Assembly (NCBI GenBank): GCA_033807695.1
Contig: CM066303.1
Coordinates: forward strand, 1,798,001 to 1,862,000
Direction of reading: 5' to 3'
DNA length: 64,000 nt
Origin: Daedaleopsis sinensis
Lineage: Eukaryota; Basidiomycota; Agaricomycetes; Polyporales; Polyporaceae
Shown here in pieces: positions 1 through 11,368 of this stretch (the stretch's first letter is position 1; each line of letters starts with the position of its first letter). The notes under the pieces are model-generated. The model saw only the letters and a list, made by a program, of their open reading frames with translations, was not told where the DNA came from and did no database searches. Made by a program: the position numbers and the translations under genes.

Positions 1-58
1 CTCGTTGGTTTGACTAGCTGGATGATACCCTGGCTTCTACTCACATGTTTCACACAAG

Positions 59-154
59 GAATTCGCGCGGTTTGCTCCGGACATCCCTGTAGTCGTCTAC
101 TACGGCACCAAGGAGGAGCGTGCAGAGATCCGGAAGACGGAGAATCGGCGGTAA
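59..154 (+). pseudogene. SNF2-family helicase gene fragment (31 codons)
   Basis: After a pyrimidine-poor stretch ending in AG (57-58), a 31-codon open frame reads EFARFAPDIPVVVYYGTKEE and ends in TAA at 152-154. The order F-x-P-x-x-P-V-V-x-Y-x-G-T-x-E-E-R resembles the segment after the Walker-A region in SNF2-type DNA-dependent ATPases of the LSH/IRC5 group, recalled from family knowledge and not searched. No further helicase motifs follow. The next base begins a 2.5-kb repeat found again at 25.5 kb, so the gene is probably cut there, or this is one exon of a gene lying left of the window with a donor GTAATC at 151. Confidence 0.45.
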
Positions 155-2620
155 TCACAGTTAAGTAAGGTGTCGAGTGCAGACAGCACGAGCGTACGTA
201 CCTCAGGCTGGTGCAAGTCCCCGGGTCGGCATTCTAAAACAGAGATTGTATGTTAGATCAGGCACGCAATACAATGCATAAACGACGTACGCGCGAGTCC
301 GAGATTGCGATATGTGCGTGCATGACGTCGTCGCGGACGCGCGCGACACGACGTGCGCAGTCAGCCCGACATTGTCCTCGACGAGGAGGCGGGACGCAGA
401 CGGGCCAGGAGTATGTGTGAAGGCCCAGACGAAGTGAGAGACGGGGCGAGGGAGCCCAGAGCGAGAGCGGGAGAGGGGAGGGAGAGGGGTGAGTACCGTT
501 CGCAGCTCACGCAGCCCGCTACTTATACGCCCCCGGCTCGGACAGGATGGCCCGTGCACGCAGCCCCCGCTCGCACCCCCATATCCACCGTGGGCCCCGC
601 GCCGTCTGGGAACGGACGGGCGGACCAACCAGCGCACGCCACGGCCGGGCGTGCGACGCTAGCCAGCTAGTGCGTTTCGCGAGTCCCCGCACTATTCAGC
701 CTGCGCACGAGATGTACAGGAAGTTCGCGCTTGGCGGCGTCGGCTCGTACGCGCGCGCTCGGCTCGCGTTGATTGCACTTCGGTAAGTGACGGGCGGAGC
801 GAGGTGCGAAATTGCGAAGGTGCGGACGTCCGGGGCAGCGGGACGGGGTGCGCGGGGCTGCATCAGGGCTGCATCCCCCGTTTTCCACCCTCGCCTTCGA
901 GATCTGGGGTGTTCGTTGTGCGACAGGCGAGCCGGGGTGCGCTCCTGTCGGGGTTGTGCCCTCGTGCTGTTGATCTGTCGTACGACGCATTACTGGCGGT
1001 CGACGGAGTGCGAGGGGAGAGTGCCCTGCTCCGGGGTCTGAGTCGCGCGACATGCACTGCGCTGTGCGCGAGGCCCGAGGCTCGACGTACTCATACAGAC
1101 CCGGGGAGCAGAGACGTCTGCCGAGAAGACAAGTGAGCGGGGAGATGGAACAGGTGAGCAGGCGGGACCCGATCTCAACTATCGCAGTACGCGCTACCGC
1201 GCCGCCTGTACTTGGTACACCGGCTCGCTACATACTATACGTGCGAACCGGTCCGAACTGACTCGCTCTTTTTGCAGATACATGCGGAATACACACGCAC
1301 GCACGAGTGCTCGACACGGTGGTATTGTCCTGTGAATAGCATAGAGAGGGCGGCACCATGCGCTACTCGCAGAACCCGATCTCTGTCCGGGTGCGTGCCA
1401 TACCGACTGTACCTGTTGCGGCTCGCCGCCTAACGAGCATGCATGAACTGGTCCAACTCGCTCTGCATTCAAACGTCTGCGTGAATACACACGCTAACAA
1501 GCGTGCTTGACACGGCGGACGTCATTCTGCGAGCGGCTGCTATCGCGCGTCGGCCTGTTCATTTGCACACCCGCGCACTCCTTTGTCTGTAGCCCCTCCG
1601 AGTCGTCCGTGCACGACGTCTCTGTGTCCCCGGTGCGCCAGTGCGCGGGTCCGGACGCGTCAATGAGGCAGACTTCGCATCCTGTGTGCCGTGAACTGGT
1701 CCGCGGTTTGCATGGACTGGGGTTCTCATGCCCACCCCGGCACACTCAACAGTCCTCCGGGATGTATCATGACCGATACACAGATGTAGGTATAACAATT
1801 GTTTTTCAGTAGACTCGGGCTCACGAACTTTAACACAGCACACAGCTCGAGCCCGGAGCCCGAGTTGGGTGTACATGCTCGGTCATCTCGGACTCATACC
1901 GGGTCGCACACACGATCGACTTGCGAAGGATCGTTACGAGTAATATGCAGCACAGTTGCGCGGAACTCACACTGTTATATTAGCGGCTCGTATACGTGTT
2001 CTTACTAGGCACACCAGCAGAGGGATCCTGCGATGATGGTATGGAAGATTGATGGCCACACAATCATCATCGCCGACTCATAGCAGTACTTGAATTCTGC
2101 AGACTGTGCTTGTGTATGTAAAGCAGTCCTCCCTAATGATCATGCTACTAGACACAGCTACCTCCATACAGTGCATCTTGCGTGCACGTCGGACCGGAGG
2201 AGGGACTTGGATTGGTACTCACCTTGCTGAGACGGCTACCACGAGGATCATCCAGTGGTGGCAGGTCCTCGGGAGGGTATAGTCATGCGCATCATGCCCC
2301 GGACATTTGCTAGAACATGGCAATGAGGAACATACTATTGATGCACGATGGTGGCAGTTCGAGTCACAAAGTGCGGTCTGTATAAGATAGAGGAGAGTGT
2401 TCCGGGATGCCTGTAGCAGGGCTCAAAGGACCATGGAAGGCAGACGGTGCACAGAGTGGTAGTGACATGTCAAAGGGAAGCCTCCAGGTCGGGACGGCGG
2501 GATCAACTTGCTGAAGCCTCTTGCTACGTCGACTGTGACATCGTGCCACTGGAGTAATTTCTTCAGAAGCGAGAGTAGTCGCATCACGGATCGCGTATAC
2601 AGCCGGCAAACTAACCTCAC
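155..2620 (+). repeat. Long non-coding repeat, copy A
   Basis: This stretch matches about 25525-28060 in the same orientation for its whole length, mostly over 90 percent identical by eye with small indels (for example 203-1500 against 25563-26860, nearly base for base). No convincing protein or RNA gene is visible in it. It has a TATA-like ACTTATACG box near 520. The right edge lies near 2590-2620, where similarity fades. It could be part of an unclassified transposon, a segmental duplication, or the two ends of a very large element enclosing the 23 kb between them. Confidence 0.8.
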
Positions 2621-3991
2621 AGAGACACCCGAAGTAGCGAGACTGCTACTATTCAAGCATGATGCTGCTCACTGTTCTCAGCTTCAAGCAATAGCACATA
2701 TAAAAGGGCACGTACATTGTGGAGACTCAGCATGTCCATATAGCATGAAAGGAGAGGGCCCGGGAAGGATAGCTCTCCAAAGGTTCATGTGGATAATACT
2801 GGTGTCGGACTTGGAGTCAGACTTGTTGCGGCGATCTCACGCCGTTCGGAACAATTATCCGCAGTTTGCAATTGTAGATGTGGGGACGAGAAGTCCGGGC
2901 ATTTGCGTTTGAAGCTCATTCAGACACCGATCACACGGAACATGGAGGAGCGCCAGCCATTCGGTACCGAGAACTTTGTTAAAATTGACCTTGTCTGCTC
3001 TGGAACCTGTTCAGAACTTCCGTATCCTCGTGCATGATCTGCAGGAGAAGCAGAAAGTCAGTCACAAGGATGCCACTGCTAGCACATGAGTAGTAGTACT
3101 TGACTGAAGACCGTGACAATGAGGCTCCGTAAAATGGATCCCAATGTTCCTGGCTCTCGGATTCAGATGTGTACGCATAGACTGCCGAAAGTACGCTAAC
3201 CTCGCATGTCGGTGATGGTGGGAGAGAACAGGAGCGCGCCTGCCCAAATGGGTATGTTCAACAAGATTGAGACGCTCGACTGCGGGTGGCTGTCCCTTTC
3301 TCTTCTCTCCAACCATCGTCAACCATGACTGAAGAATATCTGGTCGTTTCCAGATCAGCATGTGTGAGCTCACAAAATACTCATGTCCAGAGTGGATTCC
3401 GAACATGATCTGCGACGGTACGCCCAGCTTATGCGTTACGGTGAAACTATGGCTAACCGAGTTCCCACACTACTAGGTATATTGAGTGGATACACGAGAT
3501 TTGATACGCTCACCGACCTGCTTTTCTGGTCATTGGCAAACACTGCTCCGTGTCTCATGATTATTCGGATGTGCACGGAGCACGGAATCGGTAATTTGGA
3601 CACGCGCCGATTCATCCATCTCAAGCTGTAGCAAGCAGCTCCATGGCCGCCTCCGTAGCCTCACTCCATGGCCATTTACTCCCCTCCTCCGACTTGTCTC
3701 TTGCTGAGCACCACTAGACATACGGTGTTGAATGCCACACACCCTCTGTACCAAGTGCTGTATCTGTGGCTGCTCATGTCACGGAAGGTACGCTAAATTG
3801 AGCACATTCAATGCCGACACTCCTCCGTGTCTCACACTTATTTCACGCAGAGCGATGTGATGGTTGTACGCCTTCACAACACAAGCGCAACTCCGACTCT
3901 CGGGATCCCAGATCACTCTCGCAGCTGCCTCATCGTTTCAAGATCCTCCTTTCCCGCACACCGCAGCTGCCGCACACTCCGAGTCACACCC
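2621..3991. other. No supportable gene
   Basis: Only short open frames are present, with no recognisable motif, no consistent splice structure and base composition closer to 50 percent GC than the neighbouring genes. Nothing further can be said from the sequence. Confidence 0.5.
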
Positions 3992-4775
3992 ATGTCTAGC
4001 ACGCCGCCTTTCAGCCCGTCCGAGCTCGAGGTTCCAGAACACGTTCGCGAGGAGTGGGAGCAGTGGAGCTCGGAGCGGGACCGCCGACGGAGCGAGGTGC
4101 GGGCGAGGTTTACGTGGAGACTAGGTAAGCGCGATTGAACTAGCTGGTTGCACCGCTAGCTAACAGTCTACAGTTGCTCTCACTGGGAACAAGAGGGCGT
4201 TCATGCGGTGGACTCCGTCCGAGTACCTCAGAGTCGTGCTCGGCGAGTACGGCTGCAAGGTTGTCGGGTTCTGGCCGCCGGAGGTCCCGTTCAAGAACCC
4301 GAGCAAGCTGATGGGCGGGATCGCACCGCTGCAGACCCTGCTGGACCTGTGGATGTCTGGTGCACTGCGGATCATCAAGGTCGAGCCGGGCGACCTTGAA
4401 CAGGTGGCGAGGGATCCGGAGAGCATGCTCCCGAACGGCGTGTCTCCTGCCGACTCCGCACCCGAGCCCATGCCACAGGTGCGAGTGCTGCCGCTCGTGC
4501 TCCATCCCTACGACATGCACCCGCTCTCGCATCCGGAATCCGATTTGGGGCTGTACGATATGACAACAACAGCTCAGCCGGCGACGAAGAAGCGGAGACA
4601 GAGGGGGGACGGGAAGAAACCACGGGCACGGCCGATCTCCCGGCGGCGACCGCGAGCGCACCTGCGCGGTGTGCTCACGAGCGAGTATGTCTACGAGGTG
4701 GCGGGGCAGTCTGTGCCCTCTGACGACTACGTCGAGCAATGGCCTTCGGGGGCATTTAGTGTGTTCCAGGTGTAG
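3992..4775 (+). CDS. Hypothetical protein, 2 exons, about 244 aa
   Basis: Exon 1 is 3992-4124 and exon 2 is 4174-4775. The 49-nt intron (GTAAGC...CTAACAG-CTACAG) joins in phase, giving RFTWRLVALTGNKRAFMRWT across the junction. The first 45 residues are charged and helical. The middle carries PSEYLRVVLGEYGCKVVGFW and an LLDLWMSGALRI segment. The C-terminal third has a basic stretch (KKRRQRGDGKK and RRRPRAHLR) that could be a nuclear signal. The product is not recognised. Its style fits lineage-restricted agaricomycete orphan families that accompany transposons. The start is the first ATG in frame with the spliced product. Confidence 0.7.
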
Positions 4776-4913
4776 CGCGCCGTAATATATTTTAAAGCTC
4801 TCAGTCGTACATTCTCGAGGAGTAGTAAGAAATGGAGTCCTCGATCCTGTGAGTGCATCGGGAGCAGTCCTGCTCAGAACACGAGTCCTCTCGACCACAC
4901 ACCCTCCTCGAGG

Positions 4914-4980
4914 ACCGTTCTCTGTCCCCCAAAACACCTACCGTTCTCTATCCCCAAAACACCTACCGTTCTCTATGCCT
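4914..4980 (+). repeat. 25-bp direct repeat, about 2.7 copies
   Basis: A unit of the form ACCGTTCTCTATCCCC followed by AAAACACCT is repeated almost perfectly at 4914, 4940 and 4965. It lies in the 466-bp space between the convergent hypothetical gene and hsp20, which otherwise shows no gene. Confidence 0.75.
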
Positions 4981-5241
4981 CTGAAAACCCCCTAACTTAC
5001 GAATTCTCTCTGTGGCAGGCATAGTCTCCTCGCCTCCCTGCCGCCCGCCTATCCCGCTGGCCCTGTCCGAACGCATCTCGCGACGCCAACTCGCGACTCG
5101 GACTTGCTTGGCACTCCGTCGGCACACGCAGCTCAGTCTTCACATGAAACGATCGAATCGCTCGCACCATTGGAATCCGAGTGTATTGCTACAGGAGTGC
5201 TATGTTACAGAGTCGAGTAGGTATTGGTCCGGTCCGTCACT

Positions 5242-5845
5242 TCACTCAATCGCGATCTTCTGCGGCGCCATCTCCGGCGTGGTGCGCGGGAACGTGATCG
5301 TCAGCACACCGTCGGCCATCGACGCCTTGATCTCCTCAGGCTGCAAAAAACAGTCAGCCCCGTGCCGCGTACCAATCGCGCCGAGAACAAGATCGACATA
5401 CCTTGACACCCTGAGGCAGCGGCAACGCCCTCGAGAACTTGCCGAACCGGCGCTCGCGCACGGCGTAGCCCTTCTCGTTGTGCTCGCTCGAGAGCGTCGA
5501 CTCGCCCGAGACGGTGAGCACGTTGTCCTTGACGTCGAGGTGCACGTGCTCCTTGGTGAGCCCGGGGAGCTCGAACGTTGCGGTCACGACGTTCTTCTCG
5601 CGGTCCTCGTGCAGGTCCATCCTGTTCGACGGTGTCAGCGCCTGGCGTAGCATAGGGAACGCGGAACGCAGGCGGATCGCTTACCTCGGGCGGAGGGGAC
5701 GCGAGGCGGCGTTCTCATGGGGGTCGCGGTGCGCGACGGCCGAGGACGAACGGGCGCCGGAGGAGCGCGCGTTGAACGCATCGTCGAAGAGGCGGTCGAA
5801 GTCGGCGAGAGAGTAGAACGGCTCAGTGAAAAAGGCGAACGACAT
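5242..5845 (-). CDS. hsp20: Small heat-shock protein of the HSP20/alpha-crystallin family, 159 aa
   Basis: Three exons on the minus strand, 5845-5685, 5621-5402 and 5340-5242, join in phase through introns of 63 and 61 nt to give 159 residues, the usual length of basidiomycete Hsp16-20 proteins. The short N-terminal arm (SFAFFTEPFYSLADFDRLFD) is typical of the family. The alpha-crystallin domain starts near residue 54 (DLHEDREKNVVTATFELPGL) and includes VKDNVLTVSGE and the A-x-x-x-G-V-L signature (ASMADGVLTITFP) near the end, followed by a short basic/hydrophobic tail with IAIE. It is expected to be an ATP-independent cytosolic holdase. A candidate heat-shock element and TATA box lie upstream. 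Confidence 0.95.
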
Positions 5846-5950
5846 CGTGAGGGGAGTGGTAGCGGTTGACTTGATGTGGTAGGCTGTATGTAGTTTGCTC
5901 CGCAGGTAAAGGTAGATTCTGAAGTGTCGTCCGTCACCGCAGCTGTAGGC

Positions 5951-6004
5951 CTTTAATACAGGTTGGCCAAGTGCTGGAAATGCATAGCGCTTTCCCGAAT
6001 TGTC
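5951..6004 (-). promoter_or_regulatory. Candidate heat-shock element and TATA-like box of hsp20
   Basis: TTCccGAAttGTC lies at 5992-6004, a near-perfect three-unit heat-shock element (nTTCnnGAAnnTTCn) with one mismatch. TATTAAAG on the minus strand (5951-5958) is about 35 bp nearer the gene and about 105 bp upstream of the hsp20 ATG. Order and spacing fit HSF1-type control, which is inferred from motif and neighbour only. Confidence 0.45.
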
Positions 6005-6009
6005 TGAAC

Positions 6010-6937
6010 AAGGATGCTTCGGCGAAGCATGAAGTCATCAGTAGAATGTACCAGAGTGGGCGCTTATACTCGACCATTCTCGATATTTCTGAGAACGTCC
6101 ACTGTCGAAGAGGAGGATTCAGGCGATACTGTCATATAGATATATCCCTAGACTGTACTAAGAACAAATGCGGGGTCCATCCTAGGCTGTACTTACAAGA
6201 GGAGTCTCAGGATACATCGAGAGTGTTCTGTAGATACATCGAGAGACAGCAGAGGATATATCGACAGCTAGCCTCCTGTTTAGGACGCGCGCGTGCGCCT
6301 CACCGATGCGCGCTCACCCGCTCCCAGGCCCGTTATGGATAGCCCTGGGATAAGCCCACGGTTCTCGGTCCCCGCATCCGCCGGTCCGCGTGGATTCTAG
6401 CGGAGACTGAACTCGCCACCGTGCGGAATGATGGCTCCTTCCGTTCTTGGCTTGCGCTACCAAACACAGGCTTCGACGCCTCGATTTGGATCGATATGTT
6501 ATGGTCTGTTGAACATAACACATGGGTATATGTTCGACATGGTCTTGTTTCGGTAGAGGTTTATGTACTTACCGGCTTGTGTTATACGTGTAGTACCATG
6601 TCTTAGTAGTATGTCACAGACATATCAACATGCTCGAAGTAGTCTCCATATTGCGACTCGAGGTAGCCGACAAGCCTCGCACATGGTAGCAGCGTTGTCC
6701 ACATACTACATGTCTCAGACTAATCCTAAGTCGCAGAATATGACACTGCCAGCCGAGAGTTAAAGTCCAAAGCGCCGGGATCGTCAATAATGAGAAGCTT
6801 GATGGCACACGGTGTCGTTGTTACAATGGTACAATAGTGTATACGTTCAAGAAAGGGTCACTATATAAGTACATGAGTATTGGACGTCTGACAGTAAGAG
6901 CGAGTCTCAGAAACGAGAAGCAAGGGCACATACATGT
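6010..6937. other. No supportable gene
   Basis: Low-GC stretch upstream of hsp20 with a few short ATACATCGAGAG-type repeats at 6205-6260 and no coherent open frame. Confidence 0.5.
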
Positions 6938-7276
6938 GGGTTTTATCTAGCAACGAGAGCGAGGGATCGGGGAGACGAAAGCAGGATTCGGAATGAAGAG
7001 CGAGGGTCCCAGAAGACGAGAACATATCGTTGTATGGGTTTTGTTTGGTCAGGAGAGAGCGCAAGGATTCAGGAAGGCGGAGCAATGTACATATAACGGG
7101 TTTTGTGTTATAACGAGAGGGAGCGTCCGGAGGCAATCACAGAGGCGTGATGGGTTTTGAGTTGTAACGAGAGGGAGCGTCAGGCGTGACGGGCTTTGTA
7201 GTACAACAAGATAGAGCGTCCGGGAATCAGTCATCGACGTGTGAGGGGTTTTGTATTGTAACGAGCGCGAGTGTCC
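6938..7276 (+). repeat. Degenerate tandem repeat with GGGTTTTGT core
   Basis: A diverged unit of the form GGGTTTTGTRTTGTAACGAG followed by AGGGAGCGTCCGG recurs near 6938, 7037, 7099, 7151, 7190 and 7243, with spacing of about 40-100 bp. It lies just downstream of the WFKNHR-motif gene. No coding content is seen. Confidence 0.65.
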
Positions 7277-7355
7277 GGAAAAGAAAACAGAACGATGAAG
7301 ACAGCGACATCGGGATTGAGACAAGCCATGGTGCGATGGTCCATATGCGGAATAC

Positions 7356-9608
7356 TTAAGCTACATCCTTGCGCAGACGCTTGGACGGCCTGGGGGCGTC
7401 GGGGGAATCGTCGGCGCGGCGCGGCGCCTTGCGAATGCGCTGGGGGCGGGACGAAGACAGCGTGACATCTGCTGCCATCGTTGCCGTCCTGCGGGAAGAC
7501 GGTGCACGACTAGAGGCAGTCGGCGATCCGTTAGCGATGTTGGCGAGGGTGGCGAGAGGCGACATAGGGGCTACGGGCTGGAGAGACGGCGCTGTTCCGA
7601 GCGAAATGTCTTCCACGCCTAACAGAGATCTCAGCACTGCCCCAGTCGTAGCATCCGGCGTGGCTGACGCGAAGAGCTCGGGCACAGGAGCAGGTGCGGT
7701 CAACGATGTGGGCTCAGACACTGTGGTCGATGCAGAAGACGATGTGGGAGAAGCGGGGTCGGATGCAGTCACTGACGTGGACAATGTTGCAGACAGGGGC
7801 TCGGACACAGCAGTCGATGCGGTCGACGAAGCGGGAGAAACGGGCACGGACGGGAAGGTCCACGCAGACGACGAGGACGACAAGGCGGAAGTGGAGCCCT
7901 CGGAGGGAAACATCCACGTGGACGCAGCTGACGAAGATGGCGAGTAGGATGTGGCCGGTGCCGGCGTCGAGGGGAGCGCAAGTCCATGTGCAGACCACGA
8001 TGTGGGAATGGAGTTGGGGAAGTTCAAAGGATCTGGGACCAGGGAAGGTTGGAGAGGGAAGTCCGCGCCGGGGATATTGGACCACCCCATCCCAAACCCA
8101 CCCGAGAACGGGTCGGGAATCGGGTATGGCCCAGCTCCAGCAAGATCGAACGCGGTCTGGAAAGCATCGCCGGATGCGCCGTTTTGAGGCCACATGCTGG
8201 GGAACGATGTCGCATTGCCGTTCATGTCGAACATCGGGTTCAGAGGGAACTCCAGGCCGGGGCTGGGTAAGATGTTACTGGGCTGTAGCGAAGTCGAGGT
8301 AGAAGCTGGCGAAAGGCTGGAAGTTGACGCCATGGGGGAACTGCTTCGGGATCGTACTGACGTAGCCGCCAGAGGAGTAGGCAAGGACACCGGCTCTTCG
8401 GACGAGCGCGGGCTGGATGGGTCCGTGGATGGCCTCGAGGAAGGGCCGGCCTCAGGCAGGTTCGATTCGTCTTCGAGATTCGCGTTCTGCGGCCCTAGAG
8501 CGCGGCTCTCTCTGGTCTCCTGAGCTGATTCACAAACACGAGTTAGTGAGCGTCGACTTCGCTTGATGAATGACCAGCACAGACGCACAATAAACACCTC
8601 GGGCGAAACGAATCATCGGACGAATGTAGCTGTCGCGAAAGTTGTCGATGGCCTGCGGCAGTGTATGTCCAGACTGGTTGTGCCCGAAGTGGACCCTACA
8701 CACAAGCAGGATGTCAGTAAACGATCACACTACACAAAGGCATGACACGTACGCGAAGCTATTTATCTCGCCGTCATTCTCCGGGGAAGGACCGGCAGCG
8801 ACAACAGTGATGCACCATCCTGTCTGGCGAGAGACAGGCTCTAGAAGCCGCTCAATCAGCGTAGGAGCGGCGTCGATAGCGCTTTGTGTGCAAACGTTAG
8901 TCAGCACGCGCGTTCGGGATCCGCATGACAGGACGTACTTCTGGTAAGCCTGGGGCGTAGGCGACTGCTCGGCATTGGGCGGAGGAACGGAACGCATGGC
9001 CCTCTCCTGGGAGAGCCGAGCGTCCACTTGCGCCTTCACGTCGTCGCTGGCGTCCTTGTACATGGTGTCGACGCGTGCTCGGGTGATACGCAGAACTTCG
9101 CGCCGGCTGAGCTTCCGCCCCATGTTACGACGTTCGGCCTCGAGATCACGTTCGACAATGGCCTTCTTATCCTTGTCGTAGAACATGCGGCAAAAGACCT
9201 CCCGTGGCTGCGGGGCGCGCCCCTTACCCTTCGACAGTGACGCGACAATTGCAGGCGGGATGCCACGTGAGTCGCGGGTACGAGAACGGTGATTTTTGAA
9301 CCAGTTGGTGATTTGCTGAAAATGTTACGCGTAAATCAGCCAACTGTAGATATATCACGATGTATCCATGAACTCACTGCCTGACGCGCCTGGATCGCGG
9401 TCGCTAGCTGCGCTTCCTGCTCGGGCGTGAGGTCGGTAATGTTGGGTTCGAAGAGGACCTCTCGTTTGGGCCACCGGGCGAACCAATCATGGAAGACGGC
9501 GGTGAGCCAATTGCCGTAACGATTGCGCTGCCGCGCGTCGGCACACGCGCCCTTCCGGTCGCAAAGCCACTGCCACTGCTCGTATGTCGCCCAGGAGTTC
9601 GGTGCCAT
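7356..9608 (-). CDS. WFKNHR-motif protein with Ser/Thr/Pro-rich tail, 5 exons, 667 aa
   Basis: Exons 9608-9378, 9315-8939, 8881-8753, 8695-8598 and 8524-7356 join in phase through four introns (57-73 nt) to 667 residues. An N-terminal W-rich segment (NWLTAVFHDWFARWPKRE) precedes QITNWFKNHRSRTR at residues 78-91, which recalls homeodomain helix 3 (WFxNxR), though no full homeodomain is evident. A charged helical region follows, then QTGWCITVVAAGP (222-234) and VHFGHNQSGHTLPQ (247-260). This order matches, from memory, an unnamed expanded family of agaricomycete proteins. Residues 280-667 are low-complexity S/T/P/A, ending in basic clusters (RIRKAPRR, KRLRKDVA) that fit a nuclear signal. Function is unknown. 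It is not convincingly a mating-type HD gene. Confidence 0.8.
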
Positions 9609-9732
9609 CTAAAAACGCGTCTCAGACACTGGAAACGCGTCGAAATGTCAGACGTACTTTTTTGCGCGATGGGGGGAGATGTGTTAGGTAGGGAGGCAAA
9701 AGAACTTTGAGTTGACGCCGGGCGGGGACGAC

Positions 9733-9845
9733 CTTAAATAGGAGGTCAGTAAAGGAAATGCAGATACTACAGCGAAAACGCCACAAACGCGATATATCCA
9801 GAGTCGACGGGCAAGGGTGGCGAGGAAGCCTGGACGTATATAAAA
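9733..9845. promoter_or_regulatory. Divergent promoter with two TATA boxes
   Basis: TATTTAAG on the minus strand (9733-9740) lies about 125 bp upstream of the gene starting at 9608. TATATAAAA on the plus strand (9837-9845) lies 65 bp upstream of the gene starting at 9910. The two genes share a 301-bp intergenic space and may be co-regulated. Confidence 0.6.
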
Positions 9846-9909
9846 CCTTCGCAGCTCACGACCGGTCCCCAACCCTTCCTCCTTGCCACCACTCCACCGT
9901 CTCGTAGTC

Positions 9910-11368
9910 ATGTCCAATCCCCCACCTCCCAAGCCCGAAGACTGGGAGGCCGACTCTCGGTCTCCGCGTTTCACCATCAACGACATCTTGAACCATTGGC
10001 TTGTGTTCTGTCGCATTTTCAACGGTCAGTTTACACTGCATTGGATGAAAGGACGGCCTACTAACGTTCGGCGGCAACAGATATGCACCCAAACCGCCAG
10101 ATCGAACGGCCGTGTCTGGACTGCTTGCACTGGGTACTTCATGGTAAGAGACTCGAGGGCGGCAGCAGTGTCTGAGCTGGCAGCTAACGCTCGTGACAGG
10201 CGAAGGTCACATGCACGTGAGCCCGCCCGACGATGGGGATCCCGACCTGTGGGACAACGTCTCTCCTAACTCCACGTTCCTCGCTGAACATCTCCCTTCC
10301 GCTCTTCCTACTCATAGCCCCCCCTCGATCACTACGCCAGCCGGCCTTATCGCGTCTGACTCCGGCGCATCTGCGTCCGTTGAGTCCTCCGTTGCCAGCC
10401 ATGCCAAAGATATCGTCGAAGACCAGCACTGTGACCACGATCCCGTGTGTTTGAGGTGCGGCGGACGTCCTCCATCTCCATACCTTCAAGCTCTCCACCC
10501 CCACGCGTTCGCGCGCACTATTCCCCTATCATCTGGGCTCCGCTCTGGCGCGTACATCCCCGATGTGCGCCGCGCTTCTACCTCGGTCAGCACGAACGAC
10601 ATGGACGCAGACATGGACGCTATCGACTCTGGTGACACCTCCCTGTCCTCGATCACCGCCTCCTCCAGTCGCGACTCACTCTACACTACTCCAGAGCACG
10701 TTAATACCCCGCTTCCCGACGACGTCGACCCCACTGTCAATGCTGGTCCGCCCCTAGCTTTCACTGCTGTCGCCCCCGTCGCCCCCGTCGCCCCTCCTGC
10801 CGCCGCCCCCGCCGCCATCCCTGCCGCCGCCCCCGCCGCCATCCCTGCCGCTGCCCCCGCCACCATCCCCGTCGTTGCCCCCGTCGTTGCCCCCGTCGTT
10901 GCCCCCGTCGTTGCCCCCGTCGTTGCCCCCGTCGTTGCCCCCGTCGTTGCCCCCGTCGCTGCCCCCGTCGTTGCCCCCGTCGCTATCAATGTTCAGGTTG
11001 CTGCACCCGGCGTCGCTCCAGCTGCTGCCCTCGCTATTCCTCCGGTCGCCGCTCCATTCGCCGCCCCCGTTGGTGCTGCTGTCATGCCTGCGTATGTACC
11101 ATACTTCGCTCCTCCTGGGGATGGTGACAGTTGGTATGTTGTGACAATCGGCCGGACAGTGGGCGTGTTTGACAACAGGTAATTTCACATCGCTATCAAT
11201 TATACGGATCTGCTCACCCGTCTGTACAGTGCGGAGATGGTCAGCATGATATCCAGAGTTAGTGGTGGATCCGGACGAAAATACAGCTCCCGCGATGCGG
11301 CCATGACCGCCTTCGCCGACGCTGCAGCCAAGGATATTGTGAAGGAGAGACAACCGCCCCCCCTCTAG
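9910..11368 (+). CDS. Protein with C-terminal ribonuclease H1 N-terminal (viroplasmin-like) domain, 431 aa
   Basis: Exons 9910-10024, 10081-10143, 10200-11178 and 11230-11368 join in phase (431 residues). The N-terminus has a Cys/His-containing segment (RPCLDCLHWVLHGEGH) and a second pair at HCDHDPVCLRCGG. The middle is disordered, with a VVAP repeat from a 12-bp coding minisatellite. Residues 371-423 (WYVVTIGRTVGVFDN, then K403-Y-S-S-R-D and AAMTAFADAA) match the pattern of the RNase H1 N-terminal / caulimovirus P6 'viroplasmin' fold, a dsRNA/RNA-DNA hybrid-binding module (Y-x-V-x-x-G-R-x-x-G-I-F). No RNase H catalytic domain follows. The start is an ATG 65 bp after a TATA box. Its role is unknown. 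It probably binds nucleic acid. Confidence 0.8.
10868..10984 (+). repeat. 12-bp coding minisatellite, about 10 copies
   Basis: GTCGTTGCCCCC is repeated about ten times nearly without change and encodes VVAP repeats within exon 3 of the preceding gene. The multiple-of-three unit keeps the frame open, so copy number can change without breaking the protein. Confidence 0.9.

Noticed and set aside
7356..9608. Mating-type homeodomain gene
   Set aside because: Only a WFxNxR-like segment is present. The surrounding helices, length and the TGW/VHFG region do not fit HD1 or HD2, and no partner HD gene or MIP gene is nearby.
10681..10989. Open frame on the minus strand of Thr/Gly/Ala repeats
   Set aside because: Mirror of the 12-bp coding repeat of the spliced gene on the plus strand.
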